The position numbers and the translations under genes are program-made. From positions 623,698 to 687,697 of the forward strand of contig NZ_KE340297.1 in NCBI RefSeq assembly GCF_000413315.1: DNA of 64,000 nt, read 5' to 3'. Shown piece by piece: positions 34,716 through 43,332 of this stretch; the first letter of the stretch is position 1; each line of letters opens with the position of its first letter. The notes under the pieces are model-generated. The model was given only the letters and a program-made list of their open reading frames with translations. It had not been told where the DNA came from and ran no database searches. The DNA comes from Propionibacterium sp. oral taxon 192 str. F0372 (GTDB lineage Bacteria; Actinomycetota; Actinomycetes; Propionibacteriales; Propionibacteriaceae).

Positions 34716-34786
34716 GACCGTCGGCACCAGTAGTAGACAGACGACCACATGGTGATGGCGATGCCCGGCACGCCGACCGGGAGTGA

Positions 34787-35539
34787 TCACCCACGCATCA
34801 ACCCGATCCTGCGCGGGATGTCCTGGTGCTGGCCACCGACGTGGGTGATGCCTTCCGGACCAACCGTCAACTGAGTGGCATGACGACGCAGGGCCGCAAT
34901 GACCCTCGGAGTCTCCTCGTCCAGGTCGAACCACTCGAACCCCTCGGCGTCCTCCTCGGAGGCTACCTGCACCAGCGGAACACCAGTACGACGAGCAGTT
35001 TCGACGCACAGCTCGTGCACCCGCACATGATCTGGGTGGCCATAGCTGCCCAGGGCGTCGTAGCCGACGATCACCGTCCCTTTGGTAGCAGTGAGGGCTG
35101 CGGTGAGATCGGCGACGATCTCGTCGATGGGTGCTGCAGTGAAAGAATCTGGATCATTCGCATCTGCGGGCCCGGCCAGTCCCTCGCTCACCCAGACCAT
35201 GCCCGAATCCCGGTACTCGCGTCGCGGCACACCTGGGTGCCGAGCAGGCGGAGTACCCAAGAAGCAGTGTTCCTCGATCCCAAGCTCGGTCAGAGCACCG
35301 GCAAGTTCGGTTTGACGGATGGCGACGAATTCGGCGGGGGCTGGCTTCGTCACGACGCTTCCCGCAACGATCTCGCCCCGCTCACCGCGGGTGCAGGTGA
35401 TCACCGTCGTGGCGATTCCCCGGCGGGTGAGCCAGGCCAGCAAAGGGCCGGTCTGCAGGGTTTCATCGTCTGGGTGGGCGTGAACCACCAGCGGGCGCGG
35501 GGTCTCATCGGCGGTGCGCAGCAGGTCGAGTGGGTTCAT
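34787..35539 (-). CDS. mshB: PIG-L/LmbE deacetylase, probable mycothiol enzyme MshB
   Basis: 250 aa. Zinc motif AHPDDE at residues 21-26 and GHPDH further on supply the metal ligands. The fold removes acetyl from GlcNAc-inositol in mycothiol synthesis (MshB) or cleaves mycothiol conjugates (Mca). It overlaps the stop-proximal end of the adjacent mshA gene by four bases, and this coupling to MshA favours MshB. It is about 50 residues shorter than mycobacterial MshB, so the exact role is inference. Confidence 0.8.
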   Translation of the reverse strand: MNPLDLLRTADETPRPLVVHAHPDDETLQTGPLLAWLTRRGIATTVITCTRGERGEIVAGSVVTKPAPAEFVAIRQTELAGALTELGIEEHCFLGTPPARHPGVPRREYRDSGMVWVSEGLAGPADANDPDSFTAAPIDEIVADLTAALTATKGTVIVGYDALGSYGHPDHVRVHELCVETARRTGVPLVQVASEEDAEGFEWFDLDEETPRVIAALRRHATQLTVGPEGITHVGGQHQDIPRRIGLMRG

Positions 35540-36729
35540 CGGATCGCTCCTCGATAGACGGCGACAAGTTCATCAGCCACCACCCGCCATGGGCGACGGG
35601 CAGCGAACTGCCTGCCCGCGGCACCGTAGCGTGCCCGCAGGCCAGGGTCGTCAACGAATCGCTGCAGCTCGTGAGCCCATTCAAAAGGTTCCCGGGAATC
35701 CATCAGAACTCCGCTGATCCCCTCGACGAGGGATTCAGGCATACCACCGGTACGGGTGGCGACGACGGGAACCCCGCAGGCCTGGGCCTCCAGGTTGATC
35801 AGCCCGAAGGTTTCCGAATGGCTCGGGTTGACCAGCACCGTGGCGCTAGCAAAGAGCTCCGCGAGTGCCTCACGGGGTAACGACTCGTGGAAATCAATGC
35901 GCTCCTGCACCCCCAGCCGATGAACAAGCTGATGCAGGGATTCAGCGTATCCAGCGAAGTCATCAGAGGCTTCTCCGGCGATCACCAAACGGGTGTCCCC
36001 TGGCATGTGGGCGAGCGCCTGGATTGCCAGGCCGGGATCCTTGAGAGGTTGCAGCCGTGCAGCAAAGACCAGCCTGGGCGGGGTCGCCGGTGTCGCGGGG
36101 GCGAACAAGCCCAAGTCGACTCCGGGATATACGACGGTGATCCGGGAGTCCTCAACCCCATAGCGGGCCTTCACCGTGGCGGCCTCGTAGCTGCTCACCG
36201 CGACAATACCGTCGGATGCCTGGGCGGCGAAGGCTTCTCCCCGCGCGCGTCCTGGGGATTCGGGCTGTTCCCCCTCCCCAAGGTCGGCGCCGAGGGGGGC
36301 GGCCACCGAGTGGAAAGACTGTAGGTGGGGGACACCCATTCCCCGGGCATGCGAGACAGCGGCCATCCCGGAAAACCAGTGGTGGGAATGCACCACGTCG
36401 GCACCCTCCGCACTCAGCCATCTCCCAAGGGCCTCCGCGAAGGGGTTTATGAGGGCTTCCTGGGCAGATTTGGCGACGGGTGCCGGAGGACCGGCATCCA
36501 ATCGGATCACCCGGACCCCGTCAGCGATCCGGGTTTCACCGGGAAGGTCGTCGTCACGCCGGGTGAGGATGTCAACCCGGTGCCCGGCCTTAGCCAGGGC
36601 GAGCGCCGAGTTCAGTTCCACGACGTTCATCCCACCCGCGTCGGCCCGCCCGGGCGACGACAAGGGAGATGTGTGCATCGAAACCATGACCACATGAAGG
36701 GGATGGTCGGTGGCGCTGCGGTGGCTCAT
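35536..36729 (-). CDS. mshA: D-inositol-3-phosphate glycosyltransferase
   Basis: 397-aa GT4 enzyme that starts mycothiol synthesis by linking GlcNAc to inositol-3-phosphate. The MshA N-terminus is diagnostic: MVSMHTSPLSSPGRADAGGMN. Other features are VHSHHWFSG, the donor-site segment FAARLQPLKDP and the E-x7-E region HSETFGLINLEAQACG. It is the first gene of a two-gene unit with mshB. Confidence 0.9.
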   Translation of the reverse strand: MSHRSATDHPLHVVMVSMHTSPLSSPGRADAGGMNVVELNSALALAKAGHRVDILTRRDDDLPGETRIADGVRVIRLDAGPPAPVAKSAQEALINPFAEALGRWLSAEGADVVHSHHWFSGMAAVSHARGMGVPHLQSFHSVAAPLGADLGEGEQPESPGRARGEAFAAQASDGIVAVSSYEAATVKARYGVEDSRITVVYPGVDLGLFAPATPATPPRLVFAARLQPLKDPGLAIQALAHMPGDTRLVIAGEASDDFAGYAESLHQLVHRLGVQERIDFHESLPREALAELFASATVLVNPSHSETFGLINLEAQACGVPVVATRTGGMPESLVEGISGVLMDSREPFEWAHELQRFVDDPGLRARYGAAGRQFAARRPWRVVADELVAVYRGAIR

Positions 36730-37771
36730 TGCTCCACTTCATCACGAATCATGCATCTTTATCGCACATCACGCACGACATGCACCGATGAGCCGCCAGG
36801 ATGCTCCTGGAACGGGGGCTTTCCCTAGCGGGCCCCGGTAGCTCGCCCGCTGGCTGGGTTCCGACGGTGCTTGATGCGGCTTTCCCTAGCGGGCCCCGGT
36901 AGCTCCAGGAGAACGCATCCGCGACTTGCCAGGAAGCGTTCTCGATGTGCTGAAACTCCCGATTGCTCACTCCGGCGATCACAAGCACATCCTAGGTGCC
37001 TAGCGGTGACGAAGACCCGCCCCATGGTCACGTTCCATCTCTCCCGATCTGTCGTGTGCAGCAGCGCCCACCCCGAGCGGAAAACGTCGTATTATCGCTA
37101 CACCCACCGAGATGAAGATCATTTTCTCGGGTGAAGATCATTTTCATGATTCTGCAGAAAGCGTTGATTCCAGCAGTCCTTTCTCTTCAACGTGATGGCC
37201 ATGGCGAGGAGGAAAAGGATTTCCTGCCGACTTCGACCCCAGGAACAACAAGGTCTAGGAAGGTTTCGCCAAGCTGTCAGCACCTGCAAATTTCACCGGT
37301 CGCGACGACGACATTTGTGAGAAATCGACTCGAAGACAGGCCATGGACTCCCGATCAGGGATCCCGAGCGGGCCGCGTACGGTACGACTCTGGCCCGATC
37401 CAAGCGGTATGGACACCGGGAACGTAACGATTCACATCAGCGAAGCTGACCCTAATGAATCAGAAACCACCGGTGAATCGATGACAGATTCCTGGCCGTG
37501 AACCAGCCAGGAGAAGCACATACTCAGACGATGAGCGCGTGGAGCCCGAACCTGCTCCATAGGTGACCACGCCCATGAAGGGAGTTCTCAGGGGCTTCCC
37601 TGCCACATGCCGGGGCATGAAGACACGGCTCCGCATCCCATACCAACGTTTATAACGAGTACGACACATCAGTTGTAAACACTCCTGTATGCAGGTCTAG
37701 ACTGCCGATCGGTAGCGGATTCGCCAGGGAAGATGGCGGCCTGCGTGACTGAGTGGGGAGAATCGGGTCCA
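36730..37771. other. About 1 kb intergenic, repeats but no supported gene
   Basis: Contains the 28-bp repeats, a 14-base tandem repeat (37113-37126 and 37132-37145, period 19) and a weak promoter (TTGTAA 37673-37678, TAGACT 37698-37703, spacing 19) before the polysaccharide locus. Open frames such as 37131-37427 have no recognisable domain. The region is lower in GC than its neighbours. Confidence 0.5.
36817..36905. repeat. Exact 28-bp direct repeat pair
   Basis: 36817-36844 and 36878-36905 are identical (each contains CCCTAGCGGGCCCCGG), 61 bp apart. CCAGGA-TGC-TCCTGG just upstream can form a hairpin, and TCCAGGAG follows the second copy in inverted orientation. The unit may be a small non-autonomous element. 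Confidence 0.65.
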
Positions 37772-39064
37772 GTGGAAAGTGTTGGGAAGAAACTTCGCGG
37801 AACATTCGTGGTACCCGCCCATCGGGAGGCGGCCACGATCGCCCGGACGATTCGTGAACTGGCGGAACTCGCAAGCCACCGATCGGAATTCCGGTGGGAA
37901 CTCGTGATCGTGGACGACGGCTCGGATGACGATACCTCCGCCATCGCACTGGAAACCGCAAACGACGTGGTCATACCGATCAAGTTGCTGCGCCATCGGG
38001 TCAACTCGGGGCTCGGCGCGGCCCTAAGAACCGGCATCAGTTCATCTCACGGCGATCTGGTGGTCACTGTGGACTGTGACCTGTCCTATTCGGTGGCCGA
38101 CCTCGACCGGCTGATCACCGCATGGCTCGAACACCGGCCACACATCGTCATCGCATCCCCCTACATGCCCGGTGGCCGCACGGTGGAAGTACCTAAAGCA
38201 TTGGAGATCCGCTCTCGGCAGGCGAACAAATTCCTTAGCAAATGCGCTTACCATGATGTGAAAACCTTGACCGGGATGGTGCGCGCCTACGACGGCCCGT
38301 TCATCCGCTCGCTGTCGCTGAAGGCAGAGGGCGCAGACATCATGGTCGAGATCCTCTACAAGGCCCAAGTGCTGCGGGCACGCATTGAGGAGATCCCCGC
38401 CACCTTGTCCTGGGCAGGTATGGGCGAACGACGGCAGCGTTCCTCGCTGAGCAGCCCACGTTCCCGCATGATGACTTACCGCTCTATTATCCAAGGCTAC
38501 CTATGGGTCGCCTATTGGGTGCCTTTGGTACCGGGAGTGCTGATGGGTCTGCTCGCAGTGGTGCTGACCGCCACCGGTCATCTGGGATGGCACGGCTTGG
38601 CCGTCGTCAGCGCGCTGGCAGCCGTTCTGCTGCCCTTCCTCTCCCTGTCCAGCCTGCAGAACAAGCGTTACTTTGAGGAATTGTTCAATGTAGGCTTCGG
38701 GCTGCGACAGGTCAACGAAACCGAGCCCGCCCGCGCCCCAGTCGAAGTTCTGCTCTCTAATGAAGGAACCGAGCGGTCGGTGGACCTGAGCGCTCCCGAT
38801 CCACTCCTCATGGATGGGCTCCCCCAGCCCTCCGAGGCTCAGGGTCCGGAACCCATGCGTTACGAGCGCCAGCCGTCACGCCCGCGTTCATCGGTCATCA
38901 GTTCGTCTGTCATCAGGCCGTTGTCCGACCAGCCAGAATGCAAACACCAAGGATCGTCAATACCAGACCCGATAACATCGGGATCCATCCCCCGGGTCGC
39001 GGGGCCTCGGCCAGCAACCAAAAACCGACCCCGGCAGGAAAGAACGATTCCACCGCATACATGA
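37772..39064 (+). CDS. Family 2 glycosyltransferase, dolichol-phosphate-mannose-synthase-like
   Basis: About 430 aa. Residues 5-230 are a GT2 domain: VVPAHREAATI, VIVDDGSDDDT, NSGLGAALRTG and the metal-binding VDCDLSY. Two membrane helices follow (about 240-300). The start is uncertain: GTG 37772 has GGGGAG 11 bases upstream, and ATG 37733 is possible. The last ~50 codons run antisense through the end of the neighbouring transporter gene (38913-39064) and are Arg/Pro/Ser-rich, as expected of accidental coding after loss of an earlier stop. Confidence 0.85.
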   Translation: MESVGKKLRGTFVVPAHREAATIARTIRELAELASHRSEFRWELVIVDDGSDDDTSAIALETANDVVIPIKLLRHRVNSGLGAALRTGISSSHGDLVVTVDCDLSYSVADLDRLITAWLEHRPHIVIASPYMPGGRTVEVPKALEIRSRQANKFLSKCAYHDVKTLTGMVRAYDGPFIRSLSLKAEGADIMVEILYKAQVLRARIEEIPATLSWAGMGERRQRSSLSSPRSRMMTYRSIIQGYLWVAYWVPLVPGVLMGLLAVVLTATGHLGWHGLAVVSALAAVLLPFLSLSSLQNKRYFEELFNVGFGLRQVNETEPARAPVEVLLSNEGTERSVDLSAPDPLLMDGLPQPSEAQGPEPMRYERQPSRPRSSVISSSVIRPLSDQPECKHQGSSIPDPITSGSIPRVAGPRPATKNRPRQERTIPPHT

Positions 39065-39719
39065 TGCCGAGCACCGGGGCGGCTTGACCGCGGGCAAGAC
39101 CCCGGGTCAAGTGGTATTGCCCGAGCACCACACCGCTTGCCATCAACAGACCCGCAAGCCAGGCGCTCAGCGGAAGCTCCCAGAATCGCCATAACGCAGG
39201 TAGCGTGTCGCTCATCAGCAGCCGCGCCGCGATAGCGCCGTAGGAGAACCCCAGCCCGGATGCTGCCCCGGAGGCCCAGGCAGGCAATGGCACGACCGCC
39301 AGCACAACCGCCAGCACGGCGCAACCGGCCAATAGCCATAGATGGGCGGCGCGGATCGCCACTGCCGGTCCGGGAACAATTGACCAAGCGATCAGCACAA
39401 GACCGGCCACCAGTACACCGATCGCCGTTGCGGATCTCCCGGTCAATCGTTGCACTCCGGTCAGCTGCTGGATGATCGCAGTGATCGCCAGGCCGACGCC
39501 CGAGGAGGCCTGCACGACGACGACCGGAAGGGATCGTCGCGCCACGAAGGTGCCGAGGAAACCGACCGCCTGCAAGACGGTGCCCGTCCACCAAGAACGT
39601 GATCGAAGGGCACCGCCGGTGGCCCGCGAGCCATCATGCAGCTTCGCCCCAGCCAACCCGTAGGCGAAGGTACCCAGGACCAAGCATCCTATGCTGAGCA
39701 CCAGCCAGGTGGCGGACAT
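38913..39719 (-). CDS. Multi-helix membrane protein, DMT/EamA-transporter-like
   Basis: 268 aa with about nine to ten hydrophobic helices and Gly-rich turns, resembling drug/metabolite-type transporters. The start ATG 39719 overlaps the stop of the 2-epimerase gene by one base, so it is translated from the polysaccharide operon. It may move a sugar nucleotide or lipid-linked intermediate, or be unrelated to polysaccharide; the substrate is not visible. Its 3' end overlaps the opposing glycosyltransferase by 152 bp. Confidence 0.75.
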   Translation of the reverse strand: MSATWLVLSIGCLVLGTFAYGLAGAKLHDGSRATGGALRSRSWWTGTVLQAVGFLGTFVARRSLPVVVVQASSGVGLAITAIIQQLTGVQRLTGRSATAIGVLVAGLVLIAWSIVPGPAVAIRAAHLWLLAGCAVLAVVLAVVPLPAWASGAASGLGFSYGAIAARLLMSDTLPALWRFWELPLSAWLAGLLMASGVVLGQYHLTRGLARGQAAPVLGIMYAVESFFPAGVGFWLLAEAPRPGGWIPMLSGLVLTILGVCILAGRTTA

Positions 39720-40816
39720 CAGGCCGGCCAGCGTCGATTGATCTCGGCAGCTATCACCGAGCTGGCAGACTCGCCGGGATAAGGCAGCTGTCTGATGGCG
39801 AGATCCGCGCCCCACTGCCGTGCATCAGCCCATGCACGGTCTATCGCCACCGCAGGATCTTGATCGCCGAGTAACCGACACCACCCATCGAGCAGTTCAG
39901 GGCGTTCGGTGCTGTCGCGCAGCACCAGCAACGGCCGACGTAGGAAACAGGCTTCTTCCTGGACCCCACCGGAGTCGCTGACCAAAAGGGTGGCACCGGC
40001 CTCCAAGGCCATGAACTGGCTTGGCGGCAGCGGCTGCACCATGTGAATCCTCTGCCACCGACCGCTCAGCCCAGCCTCTGCGATAGCGGCACTCGTCCGG
40101 GGGTGCACCGGGAAGACCACCTCGGCCTGTTCCGCGAGCGCATCCAAGCCATCCAGCAAACCAACCAGGCGCTCGGTATCGGACACGGTCCCGGCCCGGT
40201 GAATCGTCGCCAGCACGTAGTCGCCCGGTGGCACATTCAGACTGTCCAACGCCTGCGCGGTGCCCTGCGGTGTGGGACGGATCATGGCCATGGCATCCCA
40301 CAGGGTGTTGCCGGTGATCACGATCCGGTCGGGGGTCACCCGCTCCTGAATCAGCTGGTTGGCGTTGCGCTCAACTGGGGCGCAACATAGGTCGGCCAAG
40401 GTATCCACCAGGATGCGGTTGATTTCCTCCGGCATCCGCCGGTCACCAGAACGCAGCCCCGCCTCGACGTGTACCAGGGGCAGACCGAGAGCATTGGCGG
40501 CCAGCGCCCCGGCAAGCGTCGAATTAGTGTCACCCTGCACCACCACGGCCCTGATATCCCGGCTGCTCAGGAACCGGGTCATCTCACTGGTGGCCATGCC
40601 GATCTGCTCACCGCGAGAGCGTCCCCCGCAGTGGATGTGCTCATCGACGTGCATGCCCGGCAAATCTGCCTGCACATTTTCCCAGAGCTGTGCGTCGTAA
40701 TGCTGCCCGGTGTGGACAACCAGCGCATCGTCACCCAATCCGGTCACCAGACCGGCCAGTTTGATGGCCTCAGGCCGGGTGCCCATCACCACGGCCACGG
40801 GTGCACGCCCGGTCAC
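39719..40816 (-). CDS. UDP-N-acetylglucosamine 2-epimerase family enzyme
   Basis: 365 aa, non-hydrolysing epimerase (WecB/WbpI type). Family markers are VMGTRPEAIKLA, VHTGQHYD, VVQGDTNSTLAGALAA, HVEAGLRSGDRRMPEEINR and SDSGGVQEEA. WecB makes UDP-ManNAc; WbpI acts on UDP-2,3-diacetamido-glucuronate. The diacetamido-sugar genes a few kilobases away favour the WbpI reaction, but sequence alone does not settle it. It overlaps the deacetylase gene by four bases and the transporter by one. Confidence 0.9.
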   Translation of the reverse strand: MTGRAPVAVVMGTRPEAIKLAGLVTGLGDDALVVHTGQHYDAQLWENVQADLPGMHVDEHIHCGGRSRGEQIGMATSEMTRFLSSRDIRAVVVQGDTNSTLAGALAANALGLPLVHVEAGLRSGDRRMPEEINRILVDTLADLCCAPVERNANQLIQERVTPDRIVITGNTLWDAMAMIRPTPQGTAQALDSLNVPPGDYVLATIHRAGTVSDTERLVGLLDGLDALAEQAEVVFPVHPRTSAAIAEAGLSGRWQRIHMVQPLPPSQFMALEAGATLLVSDSGGVQEEACFLRRPLLVLRDSTERPELLDGWCRLLGDQDPAVAIDRAWADARQWGADLAIRQLPYPGESASSVIAAEINRRWPA

Positions 40817-41835
40817 CGGGCAGGCACCATGTCGACGCGACGACCCCGATCGAGCAGGCCGACGTCTCTGGTAATAGTGGTCGTCTCACGAACATGGCGG
40901 GCATGCTCACGCATGGTGACGACTGTGAAATTACTGGTCAGTTCCTGCAGCGCCAGATCAAGAATCGCGCGCTTGCGGCCGAAGTCGAGGTTCATGCCGG
41001 GGAAGAACTCCAGTCCCGGGGCATCGCTGCTGTCCAGCAGATCGAGCGGGTGCAGCAGCAAGCTCGGCTCGGTGCCGCTCAGCAGACAGCCCCGGACGGC
41101 TGCCTTGACGTAGGCAGCCGCGACCTTGGGCGAGTAACCAGACAGGTAGATCACATAGCTAGCGTGAATGGGGACCCGCAGCCCAGGGAAGACTGTAACC
41201 GGCACCTCAGTCAGGCTGAGACGCTGTCCCCCGGGGGCGGCTGGCGCAGTCCATTCGAAGCCCTTGTTAGGCAACGCGGCATCCCAGAATGACCCGAACA
41301 GCCCCTTGCGCTGGCGGCGCTCCTCGGCGGTCAGATCCTTGTTGGTACGCAGGTAGTAGGTGCGAGCCAGTGGTCCGATCCAAGTGGCCAACACTGAGGA
41401 GTCATATTCGTAGCCCATCTCCACCAGGGCCCGCATCAGATCCGGGGACATTGAGAAACCCGGGGCGCGCAGGCCGACGACCTCCTTGGCCCCGGCAGCG
41501 AGCAGCGCATCGTGGCTACGGTTCAGATCGTCGCGCAGCTGATCTGGGGAGTACAGGTGCAGCCAAGGCTCATGTTCGAAGCTGTGATTTCCGATTTCAC
41601 AACCGTATTCAGAAAGACAGGTGACGAATTCCGGGCCGTCTGCGGCCGCCGCATCGAAACCCACCACATTGACCGTCGGGGTGATCCGGTGACGATCGAA
41701 CAATTCGATCATCCGGCTGGCCAGCACGCCCAGGTAGCTGGGGCGACTCACCCAATCCGGATCGCCGTGAGTGCGCTTGTAACTCCAGTAGTTATCGGCA
41801 TCCAAGGAAATCGATGCAATGCGTTCGCTGGTCAC
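40813..41835 (-). CDS. Polysaccharide-deacetylase-family (NodB-like) protein
   Basis: About 340 aa. Carbohydrate esterase family 4 motifs are visible: Asp pair in SLDADNYWSY, metal motif H-x3-H in GNHSFEH and Arg in GLRAPGFS. It probably removes acetyl groups from a glycan or lipid-linked sugar; no signal peptide is seen, so it acts in the cytoplasm. GAAAGGAA precedes GTG 41835, preferred over the TTG at 41853. Part of the minus-strand operon. Confidence 0.85.
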   Translation of the reverse strand: MTSERIASISLDADNYWSYKRTHGDPDWVSRPSYLGVLASRMIELFDRHRITPTVNVVGFDAAAADGPEFVTCLSEYGCEIGNHSFEHEPWLHLYSPDQLRDDLNRSHDALLAAGAKEVVGLRAPGFSMSPDLMRALVEMGYEYDSSVLATWIGPLARTYYLRTNKDLTAEERRQRKGLFGSFWDAALPNKGFEWTAPAAPGGQRLSLTEVPVTVFPGLRVPIHASYVIYLSGYSPKVAAAYVKAAVRGCLLSGTEPSLLLHPLDLLDSSDAPGLEFFPGMNLDFGRKRAILDLALQELTSNFTVVTMREHARHVRETTTITRDVGLLDRGRRVDMVPAR

Positions 41836-41849
41836 TCCATTCCTTTCTT

Positions 41850-43148
41850 TCAACCCGTCACGGCGGCTTCCGCCTGATGCAGTGAGGTCTCGACGTTCAA
41901 TGTGCCGCTGGTGTTCTGCGCAGTACTCACCACGTGCACTCCAGGCAGCGATGTCTGGTGGGGCAACGGCTCCCTGGCACGCGGCAATGGCAATGGCACG
42001 ACATGTGGCGCCCGACTGATTGCCCAGTCGATCACCTCCGGCCGGTAATCAGGAAGACACCGGGCTAGTTCGGCCAGCAGACGATCACGAATCTGTTCAT
42101 CACTGAGCTCGAACCATTCGTCGTCGCTGGCGCAGTAACGTGGCAGCTGAAGCAGAGCAGCCCCACCGGTCTCAACTGCGGGCAACAGGGCATGCATGCC
42201 AATCACCCCGGTCAGATCCGCATCGTCTACCAGATAGGTGATGTAGGAGTCATTGGGAGGCTGCCTGACAAGAAAGACCCCGCAGATCACCCCGAGATGG
42301 GGGGCAGCAGTGAGCCGGTCGTGTTCGTCCGCGGTCAGTTGGGGCAGCATGCCGCTGGTGATGGGGCCGGGAGTAGTGACGAAGACCTCATCGCAGAAGA
42401 TCTGCGTACCGTCGGCCAAGGTGATGCGTATGCGTCCCTCAGCGCTCTGACCGGTGATGACGATCTCGGCGACGGTAGCCCCGGTGCGCACCTCGCCACC
42501 GCATCCAGTGATCTTCTGCTCCATCCGGCGCAAGACCTCCGCGTAACCACCAGGCAACACCCCGAATCGATCCCCCGCCCCAGACAGGCGAGCACTGACC
42601 AACCGCCGGAAGGTGAATACCAGGAAGGAAGCAGCGACCCGGCAGGCCTGGTTGCCGAGCTTGGCGCGAAGGATGGGGGCCCAGAAATTACGGTAGGCAC
42701 TCGGCCCCGCAGTGAGAGTCAGCCAGCGCCGTGCTGTGAGCCGGTCGGCGAGGAACCGTGGCAGCAGCAGGCTCAACCCGATCGACAACCCGATAAGCAT
42801 CCTGCTAGGCAGTGACAATGCGGGCAGCCTAGCCATGTCGGTAAAGCTGGTGGCCGGATAGGAGACGCCATTGGCGACGACCGACGCGGGTGCCGACGAC
42901 CAGCGCACCTCGTCGCGCATGCCCAGTTGGTCGAGCAGTGCCAAGACGTGGGTGTCGGATTCCAAGATCACATGGTAGAAGCGATCGACGATGACCTCGG
43001 TGTCGCCTACGTGCATCGGCATGGTTCCGGTCAGCCCGCCGGTCTCAGCGGCACCCTCTAGGACCAGGACCTGCTGACCCGCAGCCGAGCCGGCCAAAGC
43101 CAAGGCCATTCCGGTCATACCGCCACCGACGATCACCCATTTCGACAC
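41850..43148 (-). CDS. FAD-dependent oxidoreductase, amine-oxidase/protoporphyrinogen-oxidase-like
   Basis: 432 aa. The Rossmann motif VIVGGGMTGMALALAGSAAG is at residues 5-24, followed by the FAD-ribose Glu in LVLEGAAETGGLTG. The C-terminal flavin motif includes LPGVHVVSTAQNTSGTLN. Related NAD(P)-binding_8 proteins occur in many exopolysaccharide clusters, where their role is mostly unknown. GTG start with GAAGAGG upstream. In operon with the deacetylase. Confidence 0.82.
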   Translation of the reverse strand: MSKWVIVGGGMTGMALALAGSAAGQQVLVLEGAAETGGLTGTMPMHVGDTEVIVDRFYHVILESDTHVLALLDQLGMRDEVRWSSAPASVVANGVSYPATSFTDMARLPALSLPSRMLIGLSIGLSLLLPRFLADRLTARRWLTLTAGPSAYRNFWAPILRAKLGNQACRVAASFLVFTFRRLVSARLSGAGDRFGVLPGGYAEVLRRMEQKITGCGGEVRTGATVAEIVITGQSAEGRIRITLADGTQIFCDEVFVTTPGPITSGMLPQLTADEHDRLTAAPHLGVICGVFLVRQPPNDSYITYLVDDADLTGVIGMHALLPAVETGGAALLQLPRYCASDDEWFELSDEQIRDRLLAELARCLPDYRPEVIDWAISRAPHVVPLPLPRAREPLPHQTSLPGVHVVSTAQNTSGTLNVETSLHQAEAAVTG

Positions 43149-43244
43149 GTTGCCTCTTCCCCATGAGTCGCGTTGTCTCTGACCGATTGCGATGCATAAT
43201 CGTATCCCAGTTGGGCACCAACCCGCATCTGGGAGGTTAGGCTC

Positions 43245-43332
43245 GCCGGATGCGATGAGGGCCTCAGCCCAGCATCGCGGATCCCGCTGGCCGGGTTTGT
43301 GTTTGTGGTGGCCGGATGCCGTGAGGACCTCA
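43245..43332. repeat. Imperfect 22-bp direct repeat before the FAD gene
   Basis: Copies at 43245-43266 and 43311-43332 share GCCGGATGC and TGAGG-N-CCTCA with three mismatches. The second overlaps the stop codon of the sugar transferase gene. Each copy has a short internal inverted repeat (TGAGG/CCTCA). Confidence 0.5.

Noticed and set aside
37131-37427. 98-codon ORF in the gap upstream of the polysaccharide locus
   Set aside because: No ribosome site, no domain, and the composition of non-coding sequence.
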